Positions 56,581 to 64,000 of a stretch of 64,000 nucleotides of DNA are shown one piece after another. Each line of letters begins with the position of its first letter. Positions within the stretch are counted from its first letter, which is position 1. The stretch lies in NCBI RefSeq assembly GCF_001191005.1, contig NZ_CP012201.1, positions 5,518,001-5,582,000 on the forward strand, given 5' to 3'. The position numbers were made by a program, and so were the translations under genes. The notes under the pieces were generated by a model that saw only the letters and a list, made by a program, of their open reading frames with translations, was not told where the DNA came from and made no database searches. This stretch comes from Massilia sp. NR 4-1 (lineage in GTDB: Bacteria > Pseudomonadota > Gammaproteobacteria > Burkholderiales > Burkholderiaceae_D).

Positions 56581-57234
56581 ATGTCCACCCCCCTCCGTAT
56601 CGACTTCGTTTCCGATGTTTCCTGCCCCTGGTGCGCTGTTGGCCTGAATTCGCTGGAAACCGCGCTGCAGCGCCTGGGCGCCGAAGTCCAGCCCGAGATC
56701 CACTTCCAGCCCTTTGAACTGAACCCGAATATGGGCAAGGAAGGGCAGGAGATCACCGAACACCTGACCCAGAAATATGGCGCCACGGCCGAACAGCAGG
56801 AGCAGAGCCGCGCCGTGATCCGCCAGCGCGGCGCCGATGTCGGCTTCGAATTCGCCATGGATAAACGCAGCCGCATCTACAACACTTTCGATGCCCACCG
56901 CCTGCTGCACTGGGCGGGCGAAACTGCGGGCCCGGCGCAGAAGGCGCTGAAGCACGCCCTGTTTGGCACCTACTTCACGCGCGGCGAAGATCCCAGCTCG
57001 CACGAGGTGCTGCTCAAAGCCGCGGCCGAAGCCGGCCTGGACCCGGCCGCCGCCGCCGAGGTGCTGGCCTCGGGCCGCTATGCCGACGAGGTGCGCGCCG
57101 CGGAACGCTTCTACCAGCAGAACGGCATTAGCTCGGTGCCCGCCGTGATCATCAACGAGCGCCACCTGATGGTGGGCGGCCAGCCGCCGGAAGCCTTTGA
57201 GGAGGCGCTGCGCGAGATCCTGGCGCAGAAATAA
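56581..57234 (+). CDS. DsbA-family oxidoreductase, FrnE-like
   Basis: A 217-residue thioredoxin-fold protein with a helical insert. The CPWC motif is at Cys15-Cys18 (FVSDVSCPWCAVG), and the cis-Pro loop is NGISSVPAVIINERHLMVGGQ. There is no signal peptide, so it belongs to the cytoplasmic FrnE/DsbA-like group, which shares its fold with 2-hydroxychromene-2-carboxylate isomerases. Family members are linked to oxidative and metal stress; substrate unknown. RBS AGAAAGG sits 5 nt before ATG 56581. Confidence 0.92.
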   Translation: MSTPLRIDFVSDVSCPWCAVGLNSLETALQRLGAEVQPEIHFQPFELNPNMGKEGQEITEHLTQKYGATAEQQEQSRAVIRQRGADVGFEFAMDKRSRIYNTFDAHRLLHWAGETAGPAQKALKHALFGTYFTRGEDPSSHEVLLKAAAEAGLDPAAAAEVLASGRYADEVRAAERFYQQNGISSVPAVIINERHLMVGGQPPEAFEEALREILAQK

Positions 57235-57354
57235 ACCGGGAAAGCGCGCTCTTATCGGGCGTATAACAAGACCCTGTTTTGCGTTACACTGGCCCCGCGT
57301 AGCACATCAGCAAGAAGTGAGCGTATATAAGCCGACGACGCTACAGGGAGACAC

Positions 57355-58398
57355 ATGTTAGCCGCAGAACCGATCCAGACGCTGCCTTTCCGGCGGCCGC
57401 AGGATGACCAGCACCGCCTGGCCGCCCTGCACCGCTACGATGTACTCGAGGAACCGGCCGGGGAAGATTTCCGCTTCCTCACCGAACTGGCCGCCCGCAT
57501 CTGCGGCGTGCCCTATGCCTTGATCACGCTGGTCGACGCCGAGCAGGTCTGGGTCAAGTCCTATACCGGCCTGGCCGTCGACAAGCTGCCGCGCGACCAG
57601 TGCTATTGCTCGCTGGCCGTGCTGGGCGAGAACGCCACCGAGATCCCCGACCTGAGCCAGGATGCGCGCACCGCGCGCATGCCGCTGACCGTGGGCGAGC
57701 CGCATCTGCGCATGTACAGCAGCGTGGCCCTGAGCACCTCCGACGGCTATGCCCTCGGCACCCTGTGCGTGATGGACGTGAAACCCGGCCGCCTGAGCGC
57801 AGAACAGCGCGGCTTGCTGCAAGGCCTGGCGCGCCAGGCGATGGCCCTGATCGAACTGCGCGCCAAGGAAAAGGCGCTGCAAGCCTCGCTGCACGAGCTG
57901 GAGCTGCTGGCCACCACCGACGAGCTGACCGGCCTGCACAACCGGCGCTCCCTGCTGCACCGCCTGAAATTCGAAGTGGCGCGCACGCGCCGCTTCCGCA
58001 CCCCGCTGTCGGCCGTGATGATCGATCTTGACCACTTCAAGCGGGTCAACGACGAGTACGGCCACGCCGCCGGCGATCAGGTGCTGGCCGGCATCGGCCA
58101 GCTGGTGCGCGACAATATCCGCGTGATCGACGTGCCAGGCCGCTATGGCGGCGAAGAGCTGTGCATCCTGCTGCCCAACACGCCGCCCGACGGCGCGCGC
58201 AAGTTCGCTGATTCTTTGCGTGCAAAAATCGCGGCGCAGGTGCATCATGACGGCGCGCGCAGCATCCAGGTCACGGCCAGCCTCGGTATCGCTTCCTTCA
58301 ACCATATGGACATCGACGATGCCGACAGCCTGCTGCGCCAGGCCGATGCCGCCCTGTACCGCGCCAAGCAGAATGGGCGCAACCGGGTGGAGAACTGA
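57355..58398 (+). CDS. GAF-GGDEF diguanylate cyclase
   Basis: A 347-residue cytoplasmic enzyme that makes c-di-GMP from two GTP. The N-terminal GAF sensor (about 35-170; FLTELAARICGVPYALITLVDAEQVWVKSYTGL, RMYSSVALSTSDGYALGTLCVMD) is followed by a short coiled coil and the GGDEF domain with GGEEL at 265-269, an active variant, and an RxxD inhibitory site (RVID, 256-259) at the expected 5-residue spacing. The QCYCS segment in the GAF has two Cys that could sense redox. It leads a plus-strand row with DUF427 and AAA genes. Confidence 0.93.
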   Translation: MLAAEPIQTLPFRRPQDDQHRLAALHRYDVLEEPAGEDFRFLTELAARICGVPYALITLVDAEQVWVKSYTGLAVDKLPRDQCYCSLAVLGENATEIPDLSQDARTARMPLTVGEPHLRMYSSVALSTSDGYALGTLCVMDVKPGRLSAEQRGLLQGLARQAMALIELRAKEKALQASLHELELLATTDELTGLHNRRSLLHRLKFEVARTRRFRTPLSAVMIDLDHFKRVNDEYGHAAGDQVLAGIGQLVRDNIRVIDVPGRYGGEELCILLPNTPPDGARKFADSLRAKIAAQVHHDGARSIQVTASLGIASFNHMDIDDADSLLRQADAALYRAKQNGRNRVEN

Positions 58399-58415
58399 AT
58401 GGAATGGAGAATGGA

Positions 58416-58706
58416 ATGCCGAAAGCAACATGGAATGGCGCGGTGATCGCTGAAGCCAGCGCCAATGAAGTCGAAATCGTCGAGCACAATGTGTATTTCC
58501 CGCCGGAGCGCGTGAACCAGGAATACCTGCAGCCGAACAGCCATACCACCCTGTGTCCGTGGAAGGGCGTGGCCAGCTATTACGACGTGGTGGTCGACGG
58601 CAAGGTCAATCAGAACGCCGCCTGGTACTACCCCACGCCAAGCGAAGCGGCGCGCCAGATCAAGGACCGCATCGCCTTCTGGCACGGCGTGGAAGTCGCG
58701 CACTGA
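58416..58706 (+). CDS. DUF427 domain-containing protein
   Basis: A 96-residue DUF427 protein: PKATWNGAVIAEASANEVEIVEHNVYFPPERVNQEYLQPNSHTTLCPWKGVASYYDVVVDG, then NAAWYYPTPSEAARQIKDRIAFWHGVEV. The CPWKG..SYY and W-YP-P segments define the family, which has a pseudo-barrel fold of unknown activity. I choose ATG 58416 (MPKAT) with GGAG 6 nt upstream; ATG 58404 in frame adds MENG. It lies 17 nt after the GGDEF gene stop, and the next gene starts one base after its own stop. Confidence 0.9.
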   Translation: MPKATWNGAVIAEASANEVEIVEHNVYFPPERVNQEYLQPNSHTTLCPWKGVASYYDVVVDGKVNQNAAWYYPTPSEAARQIKDRIAFWHGVEVAH

Positions 58707-58707
58707 G

Positions 58708-59436
58708 ATGGGCTTTGCCGCGCGGCCGTATCTGCAGCGCGTCAGCGCGGATTATGGCCGCGCCGATCTGGACGCTTTCCCGTTCACGATTCCGGCCGTG
58801 CGCGAACTGAGCGCCATCGATTTTCATCCGGACGTTACCTTCTTCATCGGCGAGAATGGCAGCGGCAAATCCACGCTGATGGAAGCCATCGCGCTGGCGC
58901 TGGGCTTCAGCATGGAAGGCGGCACGCTGAACGTGCGTCTGAACACGGCCAGCCACGATTCGGCGCTGCGCGATGCGCTCAAGCTCTCGCGCAGCTTCCG
59001 CAAGCCGTCCGACCACTACTTCTTCCGCGCCGAAAGCTTCTTCAACGTCGCCACCTATATGGAGGAGATGGGCTATCTGCAAGGCTATGGCGGCTCGCTG
59101 CATGCGCGCTCGCATGGCGAAGCCTTCATGTCGGTGCTGGTGAACAAATTCCAGGGCAGGGGACTTTACCTGCTGGACGAACCGGAAGCGGCGCTCTCGC
59201 CCAACCGCCAGCTGGCGGCGCTATCCGCCATCGACCAGCTGGTGAAGCAGGATTCCCAGTTCATCATCGTCACCCACTCGCCCATCCTGCTGTCTTACCC
59301 GAACGCCAAGATTCTGTGCTTCGACAGCGGCGGCATCACCGAAATGGCGTATGAGGATACCGAGCATTACGCCGTCACCCGCGATTTCCTGAACCACTAC
59401 CAGCGCCGCCTGCAGCAATTGCTGGAACCCGACTAA
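58708..59436 (+). CDS. Single-domain AAA/ABC-type ATPase
   Basis: A 242-residue ABC-ATPase-like protein without membrane or DNA-binding extensions. Walker A is GENGSGKST (48-56). SHGEA at 135-139 stands in for the ABC signature, Walker B is LYLLDEPEAAL (153-163) with catalytic Glu158, and the switch His is VTHSP (190). The order and short length put it in the RecF/MutS-like AAA_15/AAA_23 group, which occurs as stand-alone proteins in many genomes and in some defence modules. Start 1 nt after the DUF427 stop; the next gene follows by 6 nt. Function unknown. Confidence 0.88.
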   Translation: MGFAARPYLQRVSADYGRADLDAFPFTIPAVRELSAIDFHPDVTFFIGENGSGKSTLMEAIALALGFSMEGGTLNVRLNTASHDSALRDALKLSRSFRKPSDHYFFRAESFFNVATYMEEMGYLQGYGGSLHARSHGEAFMSVLVNKFQGRGLYLLDEPEAALSPNRQLAALSAIDQLVKQDSQFIIVTHSPILLSYPNAKILCFDSGGITEMAYEDTEHYAVTRDFLNHYQRRLQQLLEPD

Positions 59437-59442
59437 ACCCAC

Positions 59443-60672
59443 ATGGACAATATCACCCACTCCCTCGTCGGCCTGGGCGTGGGCGAGCTGCTGCAACGCA
59501 GCCTGCCCGCCGAAGCGAGCGAAGCGCGCCAGCGCACCCGCCACCGCCTGCTGCTGACGGCCTGCGCCGCCGCCAGCAACTTCCCCGACCTCGACCTGTT
59601 CCTGACCAAGCTGATGGCGCCGCCGCTCGGCTATCTGCTGCAGCACCGTGGCCACACGCACACACTGCTGTTCCTGCTGCCGCAAGCCTTGCTGCTGCTG
59701 GCGGTGCTCTGGCTGCTCTGGCCCAATGCGCGCGCCCTGCTCAGGGAAAGCCGGGTGGCGCGGTTTGGCCTGCTGGGCGCGATGACGGCCGGCTTCCTGC
59801 TGCATCTGGGCATGGACTTCATGAACTCCTATGGCGTCCATCCCTTTTATCCCTTCAATGCCGACTGGTACTTCGGTGACATGATCTTCATTGTCGAACC
59901 GGTGTTCTGGGTTGCCTTCGGCGTGCCGCTGGCGCTGGCCATTCCCTGGCGTCCCGTGCGCTGGCTGATGGTGGCGGTACTGGCCGTGGCCCTGCTGTAC
60001 TTCACCCTGCACGGCTACCTGGGCTGGGCCTCCTATGCCGGCCTGCTCCTGCTGGGAGGCGCGATCGCCGCGCTGCGCCTGCTGCATTTGCGCAGCCGCC
60101 GCGCGCTGGCCCTGGCCCTGGTGTTGTGTTTGGGCTTCATCGGCGTGCAGAAGAGCGCCTCCTCGCTGGCGCGCGAACGCGTCGCGGCCGCCCTGCACAA
60201 GCAAGACGGCGCCGCCCAGCTGCTCGACGTCGCGCTGACGGCTTTCCCGGCCCAGCCCCTGTGCTGGAGCTTCGCCGCCATCGAGCGCAATGAAGCGCGC
60301 GACAGCTACCGCGTGCGGCGCGGCATGCTCAGCCTGGCACCCGCCTGGCTGCCGCCTGCCCAATGCCCGGCCAGCATGCTTGACCCCGCGCCGCCGCGCA
60401 CCGTCCAGGCCGGCGTGCTGCTGCACAGCGAATGGAACGGCAGCCTGTCCCTGTTGCGCCGTTTGCGGGAAAGCGACTGCCAGCTCGACGCCTGGCTGCG
60501 TTTTGCCCGCATCCCCGCCGTCGACAGCGGGCACGCCAGCGACCTGCGCTTCACCAGCACCCCGCGCGGCAATTTCACCACCATGGACGTCGCCAGCGGC
60601 GCGCCGCGCGCCTGCCCCGCCCACATCCCGCGCTGGGGCCAGCCGCGCAGTGATCTGCTGACCCGCCCCTGA
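59443..60672 (+). CDS. Membrane-bound metal-dependent hydrolase, YdjM/DUF457-like
   Basis: A 409-residue protein starting MDNITHSLVGLGVGELL, the hallmark of the YdjM/YfhO-type family. HRGHTHTLLFLLP and HLGMDFMNSYGVHPFYPFN add the conserved His/Asp metal site. Several hydrophobic helices span about 75-245, followed by a soluble C-terminal domain (about 250-405). E. coli YdjM is LexA-regulated; no LexA box is visible here. It is the fourth gene of the tight row GGDEF-DUF427-AAA-hydrolase (6-nt gap). Substrate unknown. Confidence 0.87.
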   Translation: MDNITHSLVGLGVGELLQRSLPAEASEARQRTRHRLLLTACAAASNFPDLDLFLTKLMAPPLGYLLQHRGHTHTLLFLLPQALLLLAVLWLLWPNARALLRESRVARFGLLGAMTAGFLLHLGMDFMNSYGVHPFYPFNADWYFGDMIFIVEPVFWVAFGVPLALAIPWRPVRWLMVAVLAVALLYFTLHGYLGWASYAGLLLLGGAIAALRLLHLRSRRALALALVLCLGFIGVQKSASSLARERVAAALHKQDGAAQLLDVALTAFPAQPLCWSFAAIERNEARDSYRVRRGMLSLAPAWLPPAQCPASMLDPAPPRTVQAGVLLHSEWNGSLSLLRRLRESDCQLDAWLRFARIPAVDSGHASDLRFTSTPRGNFTTMDVASGAPRACPAHIPRWGQPRSDLLTRP

Positions 60673-60706
60673 ACTGCCTTTCCGGTCTACGGTATGATGC
60701 CGCTCC

Positions 60707-61594
60707 ATGAATGCCACTGATTCCCGCTTTTCCGCGCCGCTGTTCGGCAAGCCTGCCGATGGCTGGCGCGCGCGCCTGTACACCATTATTTTTGAATCCG
60801 ATACCCGCAGCGGACGCGCTTTCGATCTGCTGCTGATCGCCGCTATTGCGCTCAGCGTGGCCGCGGTGGTGGCGGGCAGCGTGGCGTCCATCGCCGCCGA
60901 ATGGGGTGCCTGGCTGCAGGCGGCGGAGTGGGTCTTCACCGCATTGTTCACGCTGGAGTATCTGGCCCGCCTGGCTTGCGTCCAGCGCCCGCTGGCGTAT
61001 GCACGCAGCTTCTTCGGCGCGATCGACCTGCTGGCGATCCTGCCCACCTATCTGTCCTGGTTTGTGCCCGGTGCGCATGTGCTGCTGGATGTGCGCATCC
61101 TGCGTCTGCTGCGCATGTTCCGCGTCCTCAAGCTCACCAAGTACATCGAGGAATACGGCATGCTGGCCAGCGCCCTGGTCGCCAGCCGGCGCAAGATCCT
61201 GATCTTCCTGTCGGTGGTGATGATGATCGTGCTGCTGCTGGGGACCGTGATGTATGTGGTGGAGGGCGCCGAGAGCGGTTTCACCAGCATCCCGACCGCC
61301 GTCTACTGGGCCATCAGCGCCATGACCACGGTGGGCTTCGGCGACCTGGTGCCGAAGACCGATCTGGGACGCGCCATCGCCTCGGTCATGATGCTGCTGG
61401 GTTGGAGCATCCTGGCCGTGCCGACCGGGATCATCAGCTCGGAGATCAGCTACCAGCGCGCGGGCCAGTTGCGCTGGCGGCGCGCCTGCGCCGCTTGTGG
61501 CGCCGGCGGCCACGAGGACGGCGCGCGCTTCTGCAAGAACTGCGGCAAGGCGCTGCCGGCGCATGCCGACACCGCCGCAGGCAAGGGCGGCTGA
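60707..61594 (+). CDS. Voltage-gated potassium channel with C-terminal zinc ribbon
   Basis: A 295-residue 6-TM ion channel. S1 to S3 (about 38-118) are followed by an S4 with regularly spaced arginines (RILRLLRMFRVLKLTKYI, 130-147), S5 (162-185), a pore helix with selectivity filter TTVGFGD (207-213) and S6 (222-243). The cytoplasmic tail ends in two CxxC pairs (Cys261/264 and Cys276/279; CAACGAGGHED...FCKNCG), a zinc-ribbon pattern. Fusion to a small metal-binding domain suggests redox or zinc gating. The lysR start lies 2 nt after the stop. Confidence 0.9.
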   Translation: MNATDSRFSAPLFGKPADGWRARLYTIIFESDTRSGRAFDLLLIAAIALSVAAVVAGSVASIAAEWGAWLQAAEWVFTALFTLEYLARLACVQRPLAYARSFFGAIDLLAILPTYLSWFVPGAHVLLDVRILRLLRMFRVLKLTKYIEEYGMLASALVASRRKILIFLSVVMMIVLLLGTVMYVVEGAESGFTSIPTAVYWAISAMTTVGFGDLVPKTDLGRAIASVMMLLGWSILAVPTGIISSEISYQRAGQLRWRRACAACGAGGHEDGARFCKNCGKALPAHADTAAGKGG

Positions 61595-61596
61595 GC

Positions 61597-62511
61597 ATGG
61601 ATCGCCTGCACCTGATGACGGTCTTTGTCGCCGTGGCCGAGGAGGAAAGCTTTGCCGGGGGGGCGCGCCGCCTGGGCATGTCGCCGCCCGCCGTCACGCG
61701 CGCCATCGCCGCGCTGGAAGAGCGCCTGCGCCTGAAGCTGCTGGACCGCAGCACGCGCCATGTGCGCGTCACCGAAGCGGGCCAGCGCTATCTGGACGAT
61801 GCGCGCCGCATCATCGCCGAGGTGGACGAGGCCGACGAAGCGGCCGCCGGCATCAACGCCGCGCCGCGCGGCCACCTGAGCGTGACCGCGCCCGTGCTGT
61901 TCGGCCGCATGTATGTGATGCCCGGCATCGTCGAGTATTTGCAGCGCTATCCGGATACCGAAGTGTCGACCGTGTTCGTCGACCGCGTCACCAATCTGCT
62001 GGAAGAGGGCCTGGATGTGGGCGTGCGCATCGGCGAGCTGCCCGACTCCAGCCTGCGCGCCATTCCGGTCGGCCATGTGCGGCGCGTGATCTGCGCCGCG
62101 CCCGCCTATCTGGCGCAGCATGGCCTGCCGCGCACGCCGGAAGAGCTGGCGTGGCACACCATTATTTCCTCCACCGGCTCCAGCGCCGCGCCGGAATGGC
62201 GCTTCGTGCGCGATGGGACGGTGCAGTCGCTGCGCATGAAAAGCCGGCTGACGGTCAACAGCAACGATGCGGCCATCGAAGCGGCGCGCCTGGGATTGGG
62301 CATTGTCCGCTTGCTGTCGTATCAGGCGGCGCCGTCGTTTGAGCGGGGAGAGCTGCAGTGCCTGCTGAGGGAGTTCGAAACGCCGGCGCTGCCCATCAAT
62401 ATCGTCCACCGCGACAGCCGCCATGGTTCGGCGCGCATCCGCGCCTTCATCGACGTGATGGTGGCCCGGCTGCGCGCCGAGCCTTCATTGCGCTGCTCGG
62501 ATCAGAATTAG
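61597..62511 (+). CDS. LysR-family transcriptional regulator
   Basis: A 304-residue LTTR starting MDRLHLMTVFVAVAEEESFAGGARRLGMSPPAVTRAIAALEERLRLKLLDRSTRHVRVTEAGQRY: a winged HTH at 1-60. The effector domain (about 90-298) has RGHLSVTAPVLFGRMYVMPGIVEYLQRYPDTEVSTVFVDRVTNLLEEGLDVGVRIGELPDSS, typical of the CrgA/DmlR-type group. ATG 61597 is 2 nt after the channel stop, so it is probably co-transcribed with the channel. It ends 4 nt inside the end of tsaD. Inducer unknown. Confidence 0.92.
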   Translation: MDRLHLMTVFVAVAEEESFAGGARRLGMSPPAVTRAIAALEERLRLKLLDRSTRHVRVTEAGQRYLDDARRIIAEVDEADEAAAGINAAPRGHLSVTAPVLFGRMYVMPGIVEYLQRYPDTEVSTVFVDRVTNLLEEGLDVGVRIGELPDSSLRAIPVGHVRRVICAAPAYLAQHGLPRTPEELAWHTIISSTGSSAAPEWRFVRDGTVQSLRMKSRLTVNSNDAAIEAARLGLGIVRLLSYQAAPSFERGELQCLLREFETPALPINIVHRDSRHGSARIRAFIDVMVARLRAEPSLRCSDQN

Positions 62512-63539
62512 ACGACTTTCAGCTCGTCCAGCGGCCAGCGCGGACGCACATTGAAGGCGTAGTCGCGCTGCGCCGCGTCCGGATTGATCTGCAGGCGCAT
62601 GGCGCCGGCAAAGGCGATCATCGCGCCATTGTCAGTGCAGAATTCCAGTTCCGGATAATAGACCTTGAAGCGCTTCTTGGCCGCCGCCGCATTGAGCGAA
62701 GCGCGCAGCTGCTTGTTGGCGCCGACGCCGCCGGCGATCACCAGGCGCTTGAGGCCCGTCTGCTTGAGCGCCGCCACGCATTTGGCCGTCAGCACGTCGA
62801 CGATGGCGTCGACGAAGCCGCGCGCGATATTCGCCTTGTCCTGCTCGCAGATATTCGCCAGGCCCCGGTTCTTGGCCACGGTCAGCACCGCCGTTTTCAG
62901 GCCGGAGAAGCTGAACATCAGATCCTTGGAGTGCAACATCGGGCGCGGCAGCTTGTGCGCCTCGGGATCGCCGAATTCGGCCAGGCGCGAAATCGCCGGC
63001 CCGCCCGGATAGCCAAGGCCCAGCAGCTTGGCCGACTTGTCGAAGGCTTCGCCGGCAGCATCGTCCAGCGTCTCGCCCAGCAGCTCGTACTGGCCGACGC
63101 CATCCACGCGCATCAGCTGCGTATGGCCGCCCGAGACCAGCAGGGCGACGAAGGGGAACTCCGGCGGCTCGGACGCCAGCAGCGGCGACAGCAGATGGCC
63201 TTCCAGGTGGTGGATGCCCAGCACCGGCTTGTCCAGCGCCAGGCCCAGGCTGCAGGCGACCGAGGAACCCACCAGCAGCGCCCCGGCCAGGCCCGGACCT
63301 TGGGTATAGGCGATGGCATCGATCTGCTGCGGCGTGATGGCCGCGCCTTGCAGCGCCTGTTCCAGCAGCGGGATCGCGCGGCGGATATGGTCACGCGAAG
63401 CCAGTTCCGGCACCACGCCGCCATATTCCTCGTGCATCGCCACTTGGGAATACAGGGCGTGCGACAGCAGGCCGCGCTGTGTGTCATACAGGGCCAGGCC
63501 GGTTTCGTCACAGGAGGATTCGACGCCGAGAACGATCAT
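62508..63539 (-). CDS. tsaD: tRNA N6-adenosine threonylcarbamoyltransferase TsaD
   Basis: Transfers the threonylcarbamoyl group from TC-AMP to A37 of ANN-decoding tRNAs, with TsaB, TsaC and TsaE. 343 residues of the Kae1/ASKHA fold: VLGVESSCDETG (1-13), EYGGVVPELASRDHIRRAIPL, AYTQGPGLAGALLVG and the metal-binding HxxxH (His111 and His115 in GIHHLEGHLLSPL). LLVSGGHTQL, GYPGGPAISRLAEFG and VIAGGVGANKQLR follow. ATG 63539 (MIVLGV) fits the family; a TTG at 63551 is in frame. Preceded by the aroG-type terminator. Confidence 0.97.
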   Translation of the reverse strand: MIVLGVESSCDETGLALYDTQRGLLSHALYSQVAMHEEYGGVVPELASRDHIRRAIPLLEQALQGAAITPQQIDAIAYTQGPGLAGALLVGSSVACSLGLALDKPVLGIHHLEGHLLSPLLASEPPEFPFVALLVSGGHTQLMRVDGVGQYELLGETLDDAAGEAFDKSAKLLGLGYPGGPAISRLAEFGDPEAHKLPRPMLHSKDLMFSFSGLKTAVLTVAKNRGLANICEQDKANIARGFVDAIVDVLTAKCVAALKQTGLKRLVIAGGVGANKQLRASLNAAAAKKRFKVYYPELEFCTDNGAMIAFAGAMRLQINPDAAQRDYAFNVRPRWPLDELKVV

Positions 63540-63550
63540 GGAAAGCTGCA

Positions 63551-63596
63551 AAAAGAAAAGGGGAATCCGCCATTGTAATATGAAAGCGGATTCCCC
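63551..63596 (-). terminator. Rho-independent terminator after the DAHP synthase gene
   Basis: GGGGAATCCGC (63560-63570) and GCGGATTCCCC (63586-63596), 11-bp perfect stem with a 15-nt loop. On the minus strand it is followed by TTTTCTTTTT. Confidence 0.85.
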
Positions 63597-63639
63597 TCAG
63601 CAGCCGCAGCCCGCGCCGGGCGGGCTGGCCGGCAGCGGC

Positions 63640-64000
63640 TTACGGACGGTTGCGCAGCTCGGCGGCGGCGTTGCGCAGCATGGCGGCGGTGGTGTCCCAG
63701 TCGATGCAGCCGTCGGTCACGGACTGGCCGTAGGTCAGGGTCGACAGATCGGCCGGGATCTTCTGGTTGCCCGCCACGATATTCGATTCGATCATCACGC
63801 CCACCAGCGACTGGTTGCCGTGCATGATCTGGTTGACCACATCGGTCATCACCAGCGGCTGCAGCTCCGGCTTCTTGTAGCTGTTGGCGTGCGAGCAGTC
63901 CACCACGATATTGGCGGGCAGCTTGGCCTTGGCCAGCGCCTGTTCGGCGATCGCCACCGACACCGAATCGTAGTTCGGACGGCCATCGCCGCCGCGCAGC
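63640..64000 (-). CDS. aroG: 3-deoxy-7-phosphoheptulonate (DAHP) synthase, class I (partial, N-terminus outside window)
   Basis: C-terminal 119 residues of a class I DAHP synthase, which condenses PEP and erythrose 4-phosphate at the head of the shikimate pathway. Visible blocks are RGGDGRPNYDSVSVAIAEQAL, IVVDCSHANSYKKPELQP (metal and substrate site), VMIESNIVAGNQKI and the C-terminal TYGQSVTDGCIDWDTT with its metal-binding Asp and Cys. The frame runs open to the window end, so only the start is missing. Which feedback isoform (AroF, AroG or AroH) cannot be told from this part. Confidence 0.92.
   Translation of the reverse strand, partial: LRGGDGRPNYDSVSVAIAEQALAKAKLPANIVVDCSHANSYKKPELQPLVMTDVVNQIMHGNQSLVGVMIESNIVAGNQKIPADLSTLTYGQSVTDGCIDWDTTAAMLRNAAAELRNRP

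Overview
This window is a GC-rich, densely coded bacterial chromosome segment. Gene content and order point to a betaproteobacterium of the order Burkholderiales, most likely family Oxalobacteraceae (the Massilia/Duganella/Telluria/Janthinobacterium group). The supporting signs are the miaB-phoH-ybeY, corC-lnt, glyQS-gmhB-plsC and tsaE-amiC clusters, a Caulobacter-type TonB receptor, a DctSR-controlled TRAP transporter and many c-di-GMP and HDOD signalling proteins. The placement is inferred from protein character, since no search was possible. About 63 protein genes, one tRNA gene and a large set of terminators and inverted repeats can be supported. There is no rRNA, CRISPR array, prophage or recognisable insertion sequence.

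Layout. 1-10.7 kb (mostly minus strand): plsC (cut by the window edge), gmhB, glyS, glyQ, lnt, corC, then a plus-strand CorA/ZntB-type transporter wedged into the cluster, then ybeY, phoH and miaB. 10.8-19.1 kb: small unknown proteins, an HTH-like regulator, an HDOD pair, an orphan histidine kinase, DUF1697 and DUF3224 proteins, a ChaN-like lipoprotein, a thioredoxin-like protein and a 2-oxoglutarate-semialdehyde-type dehydrogenase facing a large TonB-dependent receptor (19.2-21.9 kb). 22.2-32.3 kb: tRNA-Met, miaA, mutL, a periplasmic cyclophilin, DedA, an alpha-carbonic anhydrase with a KEG tandem repeat, a YeaD-type mutarotase, amiC, tsaE and queG. 32.4-37.6 kb: MarR with a CPBP protease, LysR with a divergent cyclase, an alpha/beta hydrolase without its serine nucleophile, and mazEF. 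37.6-43.3 kb: dctR-dctS diverging from dctPQM. 43.7-51.4 kb: ogt-xerD, an MFS transporter, a small charged protein and an RND pump with its adaptor. 51.6-64 kb: a PAS-GGDEF-EAL protein, an EEP-family protein, ybaK, plsY, a DsbA-like protein, a GAF-GGDEF protein, DUF427, a single-domain AAA ATPase, a YdjM-like membrane protein, a potassium channel with a zinc ribbon, LysR, tsaD and the end of a DAHP synthase gene.

How the genes work together. Translation fidelity is a strong theme. TsaE and TsaD (t6A37), MiaA and MiaB (ms2i6A37), QueG (queuosine 34), YbeY, GlyQS, the YbaK deacylase and elongator tRNA-Met all lie here. Envelope lipid functions (plsC, plsY, lnt, gmhB) form a second theme, and C4-dicarboxylate sensing and uptake (dctSR/dctPQM) a third.

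The intergenic regions are unusually structured. They hold two hairpins with the same 12-bp arm (16.04 and 46.69 kb), a related pair of GC-rich repeats (25.4 and 32.35 kb), a row of four hairpins at 46.69-46.95 kb, a 116-bp element with 26-bp inverted ends between ybaK and plsY, and a terminator followed by two degenerate copies at 43.5 kb. I see no clear candidate for a wholly new defence or metabolic system. The most original leads are these repeat elements, the channel-zinc-ribbon fusion, the serine-less hydrolase and the compact GGDEF-DUF427-AAA-YdjM gene row.
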